Origin: Nemophila menziesii | Lineage: Eukaryota; Streptophyta; Magnoliopsida; Boraginales; Hydrophyllaceae | DNA length: 64,000 bases | Reading direction: 5' to 3' | NCBI GenBank assembly: GCA_029959085.1 | Contig: JARWIR010000011.1 | Coordinates: 12,897,840-12,961,839, forward strand | Part shown: in pieces, positions 9,528 to 22,294 of the stretch | Layout: every line of letters begins with the position of its first letter | Position numbering within the stretch: the stretch's first letter is position 1 | Position numbers and translations under genes: made by a program | Notes under the pieces: generated by a model | Databases searched by the model: none | What the model saw: only the letters and a program-made list of their open reading frames with translations | Told to the model about the DNA's origin: nothing

Positions 9528-11811
9528 CCTCTCTTTTTGTTCACAAATATCTCCAACACAGTTCCCATTAATCCATTTATCATTTAACATATAAGTTCTT
9601 CTCCCATCACCAACAACATGTATAATATAATCAAAAGGAATATACCTCACATTTAGCATAGCTCTCCAAGTCCAAGGAAGTTTGCTATCATAAATAATGC
9701 TCCAAATACTCTTGTTCCTAAGCCAATTTGAATAAACCCATTGAGACCAAATGTTATCTTTATACCCATACATCCTCCAAAAAGCCTAAATAATAGCAAC
9801 TTGATTAATTTGAAGGAGATTAGGTAATACCTAAGCCCCCCATTTTCCTTACTTTGACAAAGCTCCTTCCAAGACACCTTGGCTCCATGAAAATCATTAG
9901 TGTTTCCCTTCCAAAGAAACCTACTCAAAAGAGTTTCAATCTCATGAATAACCCCCATAGGAAGAATCATAATATCTAGCCTTGCTTTGCAAAACACTCT
10001 TAATAAGGTGAAGTCTTCCTGCAAAAGTGAGAAACCTATGTATCCAACTTTCCACACTTCCAACAATGTTATTAATAAGAGTAGCACACATTAAGCTATT
10101 AGGCCCCTTTGTAGTTAAATGAGCACCTAGATATCTAACAGGAAGCTTACCTCTTTTAACATTAAGAATACAACTCAATTTATCATGAAGGTCTTTGTTA
10201 CACCCTCCTATACAAAGCTCACTTGTTTCAGGACTGATTTTGAGACCAGTACATCTAGAGAAGAGGTTAAGACCTTGTTTTAGTCTCATGGCAGAACTTT
10301 ATCTCCATTAAAGAATACTAGACAATCATCAGCAAAGATAAGGTGGCTCAATCCCATTCTAGCACAATTAGGGTGATAGGTAAAAGCTTTATTTTGGCTA
10401 CTTAATCAAGAATGGTAGTAAATCCTTGTATACAAATACTACACACACTCCCATTCATACACAAAGAGAACATAGGTGTAGAGTTGCGCATAATAATCCA
10501 ATATATAAACTTATCATGAAATCTCATTATGTGAAGCAATTTAATAAGGTACCTCCAATTGATTGTGTCAAAAGCCTTTTGAAGATCAATGTTTAAAGTA
10601 CACCTTGCACTCAAATCTTTCCTATCATAACCTGCCACAACACTTTGTGCCACTAAGATATTATCAAAAATACTCCTTCCTCCTACAAAGGCAGCCTGGT
10701 TTTTAGATATAAGCTCTTCAAGGCATTGTTTCATCCTATTTGCAATGATTTTTGATATAGCTTTATATAAGATATTACAACAAGCTATTGGTCTAAAACT
10801 CTTCACTGAAGTAGGATTCTTGACTTTAGGAATTAGGACAAGGTTTTTAGCATTAATTTTCTTCAAGATATGCCCATTTCTGAAAGTTTCTTTTATAGCA
10901 TCACATATATCATTCCCAATAATACTCCAAGTAGCTTTGAAGAAAGCACTAGTAAAACCATCTAGACCAGGAGACTTTGAGTTATCTATAGAAAATATAG
11001 CTTCTTCAATCTCCTTATTAGTAATATCCTTCACCATATCTTTAGCTTCTTCATTAGTAATAGCTCTATCAACAAGTTTTTTTAAGCATTTAGAGCTAAC
11101 ATTTTCTTTTTGAGCATCCTTAGTACCAATTAAACTAGTGTAGTACTTGACAAATTCATCATGAATAGCATCCTCTTCAACAATAATGTCACCATTTTCA
11201 GTTACAATAGAAGATACTCGGTTTTGAGTGATTCTAGCTTTGATGCTCTTATGATAAAAGGCTGTGCTACAATCACCTTTTTGAGCCCAAGTAATCCCAG
11301 ATTTTTTCTTTAACATCTCTTCTTGAATGTCTAAAAGGTGCATGAGTTTGTCCCTTAACTCCTTCTCAATAGTAAGCAAAGTTTGATCACCATTCATAAC
11401 CCTAACTTGAACCTTCTCAAGCTCCTCTTTAAGCTTCATTATCTCCTCAGTGGAGTGATGAAAGTAATGCCTACTGAAAATCTCTAAAGCTTTTAATCTA
11501 TAATGATACAATTGAAGGTTTTCTTATTATATATATCATATACCTCAAGAAAAATAACTTGGCTAGTTGAATCAAGACACCTAACATCCAAAACATTCTT
11601 ATTCCACTTGATGCAGATTCTACCCCTATCATCCTTCTCATGATTAGGTAATAGTTCCCCAATTTATCAAATAAGTATTATGAAACTTTGTAAAGTTATT
11701 TTTGTTTCCAACAAACCAATAAGATCAATCTTCTTATCATGTATAATGAATAACTTATTTTTGTTTGAGGTTTAGATTTAAACCTCTTACATTCCAAGAG
11801 CTAACAATCAT
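9528..11811 (-). pseudogene. LINE B ORF2 (endonuclease-RT), 3'-truncated and broken
   Basis: Reading right to left: ORF2 start at 11811, endonuclease remnants to about 11540 that are much shorter than in other copies, since most of the endonuclease (the WCGDYNE to SDHSNL part) is deleted near 11515. Then linker and RT: the longest open piece is 11511-10402 (369 aa) with SFRPIACCNILYKAISKIIANRMKQ near 10770. Near 10430 the segment corresponding to GERGLRQGDPLSPYLF is deleted (SVCSICIQGF), removing a conserved RT motif. A FADD-coding stretch survives at about 10330. The thumb region follows (10289-9653) in shifting frames. It cannot encode an active RT. Confidence 0.87.
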
Positions 11812-13438
11812 TAAGGTCAGGAGGTTTTCCTTCCCTATGGGTACTTCCCATAAACATATTTAAAGCATCTTCAAGATTTTAGAGCACAAAAAGAGTTACT
11901 TAACTCTTCTTCAAGAAGATTAGAATTGCAAGCACTTTCTCTAGGTGTGATAGGGGTTTTTTCTTTCCGCTTTGCACTATTACTTCCCACAAACTTTGGT
12001 GGAGTTCTAGTTGTGATGTTAATCTTAGAACTTTGAACTTCATTATCCTTCTTCTCCTTTTGCTTCTTTTTCACAACTCTCCATTCTTCTGCCTTCCTTT
12101 GAACCTTGTAATGATTATCTGGGTGATTAACTTGATTAGGATTAACTTGGTAATTAGCTTTTGGTTTCTCCTTTATTGTTTATTTTCTGCCTTTACTACA
12201 ATTACTATCCTTATTCCCCAAGACTTTACAATTTGAACATCTTGGAGGTAACCATTCATAATAAGCTTCCACCACATGAATTCCATCCTCTTCAATATCT
12301 ACTTTAACCCTTTTAACAAGCTCTTTTGTCATATCCACCTCCACACAAGCTCTAGCAAAACTTAACCTATTCCTTGACTTAGTGATAGGATCCATTTGAA
12401 TTGGGATTCCTAATGCACTACATATGTAGCTCAAGCCATCATTTGTCCACAATTGCAAAGGTACCTTCCTCAATTTGACCCAAAGAGGTACCTTAGTCAT
12501 ATCAAGCTTCTCAAGTTTCATATTTGATTCCCACTTTCTTAGTATCATTATTCTACCATTTACATGCCAAACTTGCTCCAAAATATTGTTACACTCTTGT
12601 TCACTTTGAAACTTGAATAGATATACATCCATGCCAGCTGATTCTATCTCCACATGACCACAATTCTTCCACTGTGCATTCACCATACCCCTAACCATGT
12701 AATACTCAGGAGCTTCCCCAAATTGACCTACAAGACAGTTTTCCCAACCTTGTATTCCACTTTTAATTATATTCCTTGGAGGTTTTATCATGATTTCTTC
12801 CTCTACTGAACTAGGAGCGAAGTATTTTTGCTTCAATTCATGATCAACCTTCTTCTTAAACAACTCAGTCCAAACACCTTATTTTCCATTGTTCTTCTCA
12901 ACTGTTTCCACCTCACATTCCTCCACATTATCCTTATTCAGTGCCTTCTATTCTCCCAAGAGAGTACTTGCATTTGGTAGAGAAGCTTTTCCAGCTCCTG
13001 TCCCAAGAATGGAGTTACTCTCCTTGTGACAAGCATCAAAACTCTGTCTCTCGAGGGAAATCAGAGTCTCACCCTCAGATATGGCCCCATCTCGACTGTT
13101 CATGCCCTCAACTATTGTACAATCAATAGCTTGAGTAGTATTGAGGCTTTCACTGGAGCAATCTAAGATCTGTTCCATCAAATTCTCAACCACATTTTCA
13201 GTCCCTCTCACAGGACTTTCATCATACACTTTATCATCACTCTAAATACCTCTATCCTTGACACTAGAGTCATACTCAGTACCCTCCTCAACTCTGTTAT
13301 CCACCAAATTACCTCTATTAGCATGTTTAGATGCAGAGAAATTGTTACTTACATGTATAACAAGTGTAGCAAGTACATATTTACCTTTGATAGGTCCATA
13401 CTTCACGGAATTCTCAGCATACTCCTTAAAGGCGCCAT
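11801..13438 (-). pseudogene. LINE B ORF1 (DUF4283 / zinc knuckle), broken
   Basis: Start ATG at 13438, followed by an in-frame-scale deletion just after the MAP- start compared with E and F. The DUF4283 region is well preserved in the open piece 12863-12180 (227 aa), which includes the knuckle CSNCKVLGNKDSNC near 12190-12245, with the usual His replaced by Asn. The Lys/Asn/Gln tail and ORF1 end lie at 12180-11801. Stops occur near 12880 and 12945, and a frameshift near 11870. The 11-nt overlap with ORF2 is 11801-11811. Confidence 0.85.
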
Positions 13439-14033
13439 AGTATCAGGAATTAAGAAATAAACACACCAAAAAAAGAATCACTAAAATTGATGAAGAAACG
13501 AGCAAGAAAAACCCAAATTTATTTTCCACGAATTTGAGAGCACAAACTAAAATCGATGAAGATTTTTACCTGCAATTCTTTGTTGATGCTATCGGGATTG
13601 CACCCAATTATTGAACAATTATTACCCAATAACGAGCCTCGTAAAAAGCGCCACATGAAAACTCCACACCCAATTAGTGGAGCGCGTGCTTTTCGTTACA
13701 CAACAATGGCCGACAAATAGTGCTTACTCAGCAATCCACTTATGCTGCACTTTGCCTACTCAGCTTTCCACTACCACAATTCAGATTTAATTTCAGATCC
13801 AATCAAATAAAACCAAAATCAAAATGAAAAATAACAGATGACGAACCAAAATCAACTCTCGGTCAACGACTGTCAAACTCACAGTCAATCTCCAGTCAAA
13901 CTCCAACCATAAGGTCAGAGAGCCATCGGAGAAGTGATGAGGTCAACGGTGGTCAGCGAAAGTCAAAGCCCAGTCAAACTTTGGCCAAAATGTCTTCAAA
14001 CCCCTAGAGAGAGAAATAAGAGAGAATGAGGAG
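13439..14033 (-). promoter_or_regulatory. LINE B 5' UTR with TTGAC(C/T) cluster
   Basis: Non-coding leader. Between about 13860 and 13990 it has repeated GTCAA on the plus strand (TTGAC on the LINE sense strand), such as ggtcaacg, agtcaatc, agtcaaac, ggtcaacg and agtcaaag. TTGAC(C/T) is the W-box core bound by plant WRKY factors. L1-type promoters are internal to the 5' UTR, so this is where a promoter would lie; function is inferred. Confidence 0.5.
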
Positions 14034-17000
14034 TCCAGTCAAAGCTATAGGGTTTCTGGGGTTTAGTATTTAGGGTTTAGGGTTTCTGGTTACGGTTTAT
14101 TGTTAGTGTTTATGGTTAGTATTTGGGTTTAGTGTTTAGGATTTGGGGTTTCTGGTTACGGTTTATTGTTAGTGTTTATGGTTAGTATTTAGGGCATATG
14201 GTTATGGATTAGGTGTAGGTTATAGGGTTAAGGTTTTGTGTTTATGGTTTAGGGTATAGAAATTTGGATTTAGTGTTACGGTTGGTGAAACCCTAACGGA
14301 CCCAAAATACAAAACCCTAAGATAAAATATTAAAATTGACCTGAAAGTCATCTAAATAAATCTCAAAACGTAAAATAGATGATTTTAGATGGTGAAGCTA
14401 TCTGTTGTTCCCAAAAGGTCCAACGCACTAAAAAATATATATTATGTGCCCCATTCATAAAAAGTATGCGCAAGTTAGCAAAAACTCTCCCAGAAACTTC
14501 AAAAATCTTTAAAACAGTTTTCAGAGTGTTTGGATGATACAAACGAGCTAAATTCTTCAAGTCATTATCCTTTCCATGGTTAGGGTTTAGTGATTAGGGT
14601 TCTGGTATTAGTGTTTAGGGTTTAGCTTTTAGGGTTTAGAGTTTCTGGATACGGTTGATTATTAGTGTTTATGGTTAGTATTTAGGGCTTATGGTGATGG
14701 ATTAGGTGTAGGTTTAAGGTTTTGTGTTTATGGTTTAGGGTATAATGTGTTAAAAATTTGGGTTCAGTGTTACGGTTGGTAAAACCCTAACGGATCCAAA
14801 ATACAGAACCGTAAGATAAAAAATAAAAAACGACCTAAAAGTCAACTAAATAAATCTCAAAACGTAAAAAAGATGATTTTAGATGGCGAACTATCTGTTG
14901 GTCCTAAAAGGTCCAACTCACTCAAAAAACATATATTATGTGCCCTATACTGAGAAAGTATGCGAAAGTTAGTAAAAACACTTCCAGAAACTTCAAAATT
15001 CTTGAAAACGGTTTTCAGAGTGTTTGGCTGATACCATCGAGCGAAAATCTTCACGTTATTATCCTTTTCATGGTTAGGGTTTAGGGTATATGGTTACGGT
15101 TTATAGTTAGTGTTTATGGTTAGTATTTAGTGCTTATGGTGATGGATTAGGTGTAGGTTATAGGGCTAAGGTTTTGTGTTTATGGTTGAGGGTATAATGT
15201 TAGAGATTTTAGAAATTAGGGTTACCCAAAATACGAAACCCTAAAATAGAATATTAAAAACAACCTAAAAGTTAACTAAATAAATCTCAAAACGTAAAAC
15301 AGACGATCTTAGATGGTGAAGTTATATGTTAGTCTCAGAAGGCCCAACGCACTCAAAAACATATATTATGTGCCGCATTCTGAGAAATATGCGAAAGTTA
15401 GCAAAAAACCCTTCCGGGAACTTCAAAAATCTTAAAAACGGTTTTCAGAGTGTTTGGATGATACAAACGAGCCAAAATCTTACAGTTGTTATCCTTTCCA
15501 TGGTTAGGGTTTAGTGATTATGGTTTTAGGATTAGGGTATAGTGTTTAGTAATTAGGGTTTAGGGTTTCTGGTTATGGTTTATTGTTAGTGTTTATTGTT
15601 GGTCTTTAGGGCCTATGGTGATGGATTAGGTGTAGGTTATAGGTTTAAGGTTTTGTGTTTATTGTTTAGTGTATAATGTTAGAGATTTTAGAAATTAGGG
15701 TTTAATGTTACGGTTGGTAAAACCCTAACGGACCCAAAATACGAAACCCTAAAATAGAATAGTAAAAACAACCTAAAAGTCAACTAATTAAATCTCAAAA
15801 CGTAAAACAGACCATCTTAGATGGTGAAGCTATCTGTTGGTCCCAAAAGGCCCAACACACTCAAAATACATGTATTATGTGTCGCATTCTTAGAAAGTAT
15901 GCGAAAGTTAGCAAAAACCCTCCCGAGAACTTCAAAAGTCTTAAAAACGGTTTTCAGAGTGTTTAGATAACACAAACGAGGCAGAATCTTAACGTTACTA
16001 TTCTTTGCATGGTTAGGGTTTAGTGATTATGGTTTTGGGATTAGGGTATAGGGTTTAGTGTTTAGGGTTTAGGGTTTCTGGTTAGTGTTTATAATTAGTC
16101 TTTAGGGCCTATGGTGATGGACTAGGTGTAGGTTATAGGTTTAAAGTTTTGTGTTTATGGTTTAGGGTTTAATGTTACGGTTGGTAACATCCTAACGGAC
16201 ACAAAATATGACACCCTAAAGTAGAATATTTAAAACAACCTAAAAGTCAACTAAATAAATTTCAAAACGTAAAACAGACGATCTTAGATGGCGAAGCCAT
16301 CTGTTGGTCCCAGAAGGCCCAACACACTAAAAAGACATAACCCATTCTGAGAAAGTAAGCGAAAGTTAGCAAAAGCCCTCCCAGAATCTTCCAAAATCTT
16401 GAAAACAGTTTTCAGAGTGTTTGGATGATACAAACGAGCCAAAAACTTCATGTTATTATCCTTTCCATGGTTAGGGTTTAGTGATTAGGGTTTTGGGATT
16501 AGGGTATAGGGTTTAGTGTTTATGGTGAGTATTTAGGGCTTTTGGTGATGGAATAGCTGTAGGTTGTAGAGTTAAGGTTTTGTGTTTATGCTTTAGGGTA
16601 TAATGTTAAAGATTTTAGAAATTTTGGTTTAATGTTACGGTTGGTAAAACCCTAACGGACCCAAAATACAAAACCCTAGAATAGAATATTAAAAAGAACT
16701 TAAAAGTCAATTAATAAGTCTCAATATCTAAAATATACGTTTTTAGTTGGCAAAGCTATCTGTTGGTCCCAGATGGCCCAACACACTCAAAAAATATATA
16801 TTATTGCCCCATTATGAGAAAGTATGCGAATGTTAGAAAAAACCCTCCCGGGAATTTCGAAAGTCTTGAAAACGGTTTTCAGAGTGTTTGGATGATACAA
16901 ACAAGCCAAAATCTTCACGTTATTATCCTTTCCTTAGTAAGGGTTTAGTGATTAGGGTTTTGGGATTAGGGTATAGGGTTTAGTGTTTACGGTATAGGGT

Positions 17001-18390
17001 TTTTGGTTACGTTTTATGGTTAGTATTTATGGTTAGTATTTAGGGCCTATGGTTATGGATTAGGTGTAGTTTATAGGTTTAAGATTTTGTTTTTATGGTT
17101 TAGGGTATAATGTTAGAGATTTTAGAAATTAGGGTTTAATGTTACTGTTGGTAAAACCCTAACGGACCCAAAATATGAAACCTTAAAATAGAATATTAAA
17201 ATCAACCTAAAAGTAACCTAAATAAATCACTAAACGTAAAATAGAAGATCTTAGAAGGCGAAGCGATCTGTTGGTCCCTGAAGGCCCAACGCACTCAAAA
17301 AACCAATATATTATGTGCCCCATTCTGAGAAAGTAAGCGAAAGTTAGCAAAAACCCTCCTGCAAACTTCATAAATTTTTGAAAACTGTTTTTAGAGTGTT
17401 TGCATGATACAAACGAGCCAAAATCATCACGTTATTATCCTTTCTATGGTTAGGTTTAGTGATTAGGGTTTTATGATTAGGATATAGGGATTAGTGTTTA
17501 GGGTTTATGGTTACGGATTATTGTTAGTGTTTATTGTTAGTATTTAGGGCTTATGGTGATGGATTAGGTGTAGGTTATACGTTTAAGGTTTTGTGTTTAT
17601 TATTTAGGGTATAAGGTTAGAGATTTTAGAAATTAAGGTTTAATTTACGGTTGGTAAAACCCTAACAGAACCAAAATACGACACCCTAAAATAGAATATT
17701 AAAAACAACCTAAAAGTCAACTAAATAAATCTCAAAACATAAAACAACGATCTTAGATGGTGAAGCAATATGTTGGTCCCAATAGGCCCAACGCACTACA
17801 AAACATATATTATCTGCCCCATTCTGAGAAGTAAGTTAAAGCTTGCAAAAACCCTCCTGGACCTTCAAAATCTTGAAAAGGTTTTCAGAGTGTTTGGATG
17901 ATATAGGAGCCAAATTCTTCACGTTGTTATCCTTTCCATGGTAGGGTTTCTGGTTACGATTTATTGTTAGTGTTTATGGTTAGTACTTAGGGCTTATGGT
18001 GATGGATTAGGTGTAGGTTATTGGGTTAAGGTTTTGTGTTTATGGTTTATGTTACAATGTTAAAGTTTTTTGAACGCAAAATATGACACCCTAAAATAGA
18101 ATGTTAAAAACAACCTAAAAGTCAACTAAATAAATCTTAAAACGTAAAACAGACGATCTTAGAAGGCAAAGCGATCATTTGGTCCCAGAAGGCCTAACAC
18201 ACTTAAAAAACATATATTATGTGCCCTATTCAGAGAACGTAAGCGAAAGTTAACGAAAACCCTACCAGAAACTTCAAAAATCTTGATTACGGTTTTCAAA
18301 GTGTTTGGATGATACATACGAGCCAAAACTTCACGTCATTATCCTTTTTATCGTTAGGGTTTAGTGATTAGGGTATAGGGTTTAGTGTTT
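14034..18390 (+). repeat. Telomere-like satellite array S2, about nine monomers
   Basis: Tandem head-to-tail monomers. Using the landmark ttatcctttccatggttaggg, copies fall at 14575, 15069, 15499, 16008, 16466, 16933, 17445, 17937 and 18349, giving periods of 494, 430, 509, 458, 467, 512, 492 and 412 bp. Each monomer has a G-rich part with degenerate TTTAGGG units (gattagggttttgggattagggtatagggttta), then a long AT-rich part, then a C-rich part (aaaccctaacggacccaaaatacgaaaccctaaaa). Monomers differ by many substitutions and indels, so this is an old array. Spurious short ORFs come from the repeat. The array ends at the LINE C 3' end. Confidence 0.92.
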
Positions 18391-18655
18391 TTTTTATCAA
18401 ACCTACCATTTTATATCCACAAAATGACAAGTACAAATCAAACCACTACTTGTTTTTTAATCAAAACAAGCTTTGTTAGGGAAAACAAACTCTATACAAC
18501 ATTTACTAGGAAAGTAAACCTATCAACTTGCAAAACAACCTATACAACCATTGCTAGAAAAATAAATCAAAGTAAAACACCATATACAACCATTGCTAGG
18601 AAATTAAATCCTATACAACAATTGCTAAAGTCTAATACTAGATCCAAGTTCCAAG
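18391..18655 (-). other. LINE C 3' UTR with repeated motif
   Basis: Reverse complement of the four-motif 3' tail of LINE A: ctatacaac(c/a) repeats near 18490, 18540, 18587 and 18612. It ends in tttttttatcaaacc at the satellite junction (sense ...ggtttgataaaaaaa). Confidence 0.7.
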
Positions 18656-21600
18656 CTAACTTCCTTGATCTTCTTGCTCTCCTCCCTTGAGTACTCCATG
18701 TAGCTTCCATCTTGCCACCAATCTCATATTCTTAACACTCCTTTTAAATAACTTTCTATTCCAAAGTGTGTACTGAACATCTTTCACAACTATTTTCACC
18801 ATATCCTCATATTTAAGATGCATATTCTTAAACTCCTTTTTATTCCTCATATCCTAAATACAATAAAGAAAGCTAAGAAAAGTAATGTTTGATATGGTAT
18901 CTTTTAACGTGTTACCATCAAACCTAAGCATAAATTCAATTCTTTCCTCCCAAGTGGTACCCGAGTTGTGCCAATTATGAAGAGCACAAATCTCCTTCCA
19001 AGCCAAAGTAGTGAATTTGCGATTCACAAATAAGTGATCTCTAGATTCATGTTCTTCAAAGAAAAGGTAACACATCTTGTCCACTTCCATTCCCCACTTG
19101 CTAAGCCTATCTTTAGTGCTTAATCTATCCTTACAAATTAACCAAGCACAAAACTTGTGCTTTGGCAACTCCATTTATGCCACGCCACACTATACCATTT
19201 TGTTTTCTCATTAGTACCTCTTAGGTCATACATAACTTCCGAGGTCCTAAAGCCTTTATCTCCCCATCTTATAGTGTCATTATCTTCATTAAGAACCATA
19301 TCCTTTACCACCTCATACACCTTATTAAACCTAGGTGCAAATCTCCACCTCTTCCCCACATAATAATCCAATACCTTTTTGTTAATGTTGTAATTACCCA
19401 AAGAAATAGCATCCTTTTGTTCACAAATATCACCAACACACTTTCCTTTTGCCCATCTATCATTTAACATATAGGTTCTCTCTCCATTTCCAACATCATG
19501 TATAATATATTTAAAAGCAAGGTACCTCACATTAAGCATAGCTCTCCATGTCCAAGGAAGTTTACTATCATATGTAATGCTCCATATAATTTTATTCCTT
19601 AGCCAATTTTGAGTAGACCCATTGAGACCAAATATCATCTTTATAACCATATATTCTCCAAAAAGCTTTAAGAATAGCAACTTGATTAATTTGGAGAAGA
19701 TTAGGTATGCCTTGTCCTCCATTTTCTTTACTTTGATATAACTCTTTCCAAGCCACTTTAGCACCATGAAAATCATTAGTGTTACCCTTCCAAAGAAACC
19801 TACTCAAGAGTGATTCTATCTCATGAATAACTCCCATTGGGAGCATCAATACATTACACCAATATCTAGCTTTACATTGCAAAACACTCTTGATTAAATG
19901 AAGCCTTCCTGCAAATGTAAGAAATCTATGCATCCACCCTTCAACACTTCCAACTATATTATTAATAAGGGTACCACACATTAAACTATTAGGGCCTTTT
20001 GTAGTTAAAGGAGCCCCAAGATATCTAACAGGAAGTTTACCCTTCTTAACATTGAGAATACTACTCAAATCATCATGAAGATCTTTGTTACAACCTCCCA
20101 TATATAGCTCACTCTTTTCAGGAATTTTTAAGGCTATAAAGTCTAGAGAAGAGATCAAGGCCTTGTTTAAGCCTCTTAGTCGAGTCCTTATCCCCATTAA
20201 AGAAAACTAAACAATCATCAGCAAATATAAGATGGTTCAAATCCATTCTAGCACAATTAGGGTGATAAGTAAAAGCTTTTTATTGTGTGCCACTTTCTCA
20301 AGAATAGATGAGAAATCTTGCATACATACAACAAATAGATAAGGAGATAAAGGATCACCTTGTCTTAATCCTCTTTCTCCTTTGAAATAACCACACACAC
20401 TTCCATTAATGCATAAAGAGAACATAGGTGTTGAAATACACATCTTGATCCAAGATATAAACTTTTTATTGAATCCCATAATTTGAAGTAGTTGAATAAG
20501 GTACCTCCAATTAATTGTATCAAAAGCCTTTTGAAGATCAATGTTTAAAGTACACCTTGGACTCAAGTCCTTTCTATCAAAATGTGCCACCACACTTTGA
20601 GCAACTAATATATTATTAGAAATTCTTCTTCCTCCCACAAAAGCAGCTTGATTTTTAGATATAAGCACCTCAAGGATTTTCTTCATCCTATCAGCAATGA
20701 TTTTTGATATAGCTTTGTAAAGGATATTACAACAAGCAATAGGCCCAAAACTCTTTACTGCAGTGGGATTTTTAACCTTGGCAATAAGAACAAAATTAGT
20801 AGCATTGATTTGCTTCAAGATTTGTCTATTCTTGAAAGTTTCCTTTATAGCATTACAAACATCCTTCCCAATAATATTCTAAGTAGCTTTGAAGAAAGCA
20901 CTATTAAAACCATCTGGGCCAGGAGCCTTTGAGATATCAATAGAGAAAATAGCTTCTTTAATCTCCTTACTAGTAATGTCTTTCACCATTTCTTTTGCTT
21001 CTTCATTAGTAATAGCTTTATCAACAAGCTTATTTAAACAACTAGAGCTAACACTTTCTTCATAAACATCCTTAGTACCAATTAAACTAGTGTAGCACTT
21101 GATAAATTCATCATGAATAGCCTCATCTTCAACAACAATATCACCAATTTCAGTCACAATAGAGGCAACTCGGTTTTGAGTGATTCTAGCCTTGATGCTC
21201 TTATGATAAAGGGTAGTACTAAAATCACCCTTTTGAGCCCAACTAATCCCAGATTTTTGCTTTAAAATCTCCTCTTGAATATTAAGAAGATGCATAAGTT
21301 TGTCCCTAAGCTCCTTCTCAATAGCATGCATAGATTGATCACCAGTCATAAGCATAATTTGTACCTTCTCAAGCTCCTCTTTAAGCTTCATTATTTCTTG
21401 TGTTGAGTGATGAAAGTATTTCCTATTGAAAATCTTGAGAGCTTTCTTTACTTCCTTCAATTTATTCACCACTTTATACATCATACTTCCTTTGACCTCA
21501 ACTTTCCACACCTTTTCAATCAAAGTAAGAAATTCATCATGGTCAATCCAAACATTAAAAAAATTAAAGGTTGAAGGTTTAGTGTTTGAACTCCCCTGAA

Positions 21601-22294
21601 TTTTAAGAATAAGAATAAAGTGATCTGAAATTCCAGGAGCTTCAATCATCAAATGAGACTTGAAACAAGTGAATCAAGCATCATTTATGAAGATTTTATC
21701 AATTTTACTAGATACAAACCCATCCATTCTTCTATTAGTCCAAGTGTAATAACACCCTTGGCTAGGATGTTCCACCATCCCATTATCATTAATGCATTCC
21801 ACAAATTCATGAGAGCTCTTATAAAGGCTAGTAAAACCCATTCTTTCCTCAACTTTAGTAATTTCATTATAGTCCCAACACCAAATACATGGAGAATCCC
21901 CATTATTAACCATCCATTCACAAAGTGTTTCCCAAAGAATAACCCTTTTATCCTCATCATTTTCTGCATATACCATCACACAATTGAATGTTTTCTTATT
22001 ATATATATCATGTACCTCAAGGAGGATGGCTTGGCTAGTTGAATCAAGACACCTAACATCCAAAACATTCTTATTCCACTTTATACATATTCTTCCCCTA
22101 TCATCCTTATCATTATTAGTTATAGTACCCCAATTACTCAAATAAGTATTGTGAAACTTATTGTAGCTTTGAAGAGTCATTTTAGTCTCCAATAAACCAA
22201 CTAGATCAACTTTTTTATCTTGTATAACATGAATAACTTCTTTTTGTTTGAGGCTTAGATTCAAACCTCTTACATTCCAAGAGCTAATTATCAT
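18656..22294 (-). pseudogene. LINE C ORF2 (endonuclease-RT-zf-RVT), broken
   Basis: Total span is 3,639 nt (1,213 codons), the same as in LINE F, so this is probably the ancestral length. Endonuclease 22294-21600 is open for 206 aa (SWNVRGLN, LLETK, TWTNRRMDGFVSSKIDK), followed by SDHFILIL. RT 21200-20200 has SFGPIACCNILYK (R to G change), GERGLRQGDPLSPYLF and the FADDCLVFF coding stretch near 20210, in a shifted frame. zf-RVT near 19150-19020 has lost ligands: one CX2C cysteine is Phe and a later Cys is Arg (CYLFFEEHESRDHLFVNRKF). At least five frame changes split it into fragments of 257, 193, 201 and 212 aa. A stop lies at 18656-18658. Confidence 0.9.

Larger units (their letters stand above)
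9528..14033 (-). mobile_element. LINE B, 3'-truncated L1-type element
   Basis: Minus-strand member of the A/B/E/F subfamily. It keeps the 5' UTR (13439-14033), ORF1 (11801-13438) and most of ORF2, but the zf-RVT region, C terminus and 3' UTR are missing. The break is at the protein stretch CVGDICEQK, where the 36-bp gypsy filler starts. At the 5' side similarity to the other LINE 5' ends stops at 'gaggag' (about 14033), after which satellite S2 begins within 15 bp. The 3' loss must be post-insertional, since target-primed insertion truncates at the 5' end. Confidence 0.88.

Noticed and set aside
10745..11113. 122-codon plus-strand ORF
   Set aside because: Shadow of the LINE B RT frame; similar shadows occur opposite every LINE copy (2915-3247, 43938-44300, 60516-60842).
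14034..18390. CRISPR-like or true telomere array
   Set aside because: Units are about 500 bp with no spacers, and TTTAGGG runs are degenerate and in both senses, so it is a satellite and not a telomere end.
18385..18690. 101-codon plus-strand ORF with repeated Thr/Lys wording
   Set aside because: It is antisense to the LINE C 3' UTR; the repeated wording comes from the TTGTATAGG modules. The same applies at 51006-51395.
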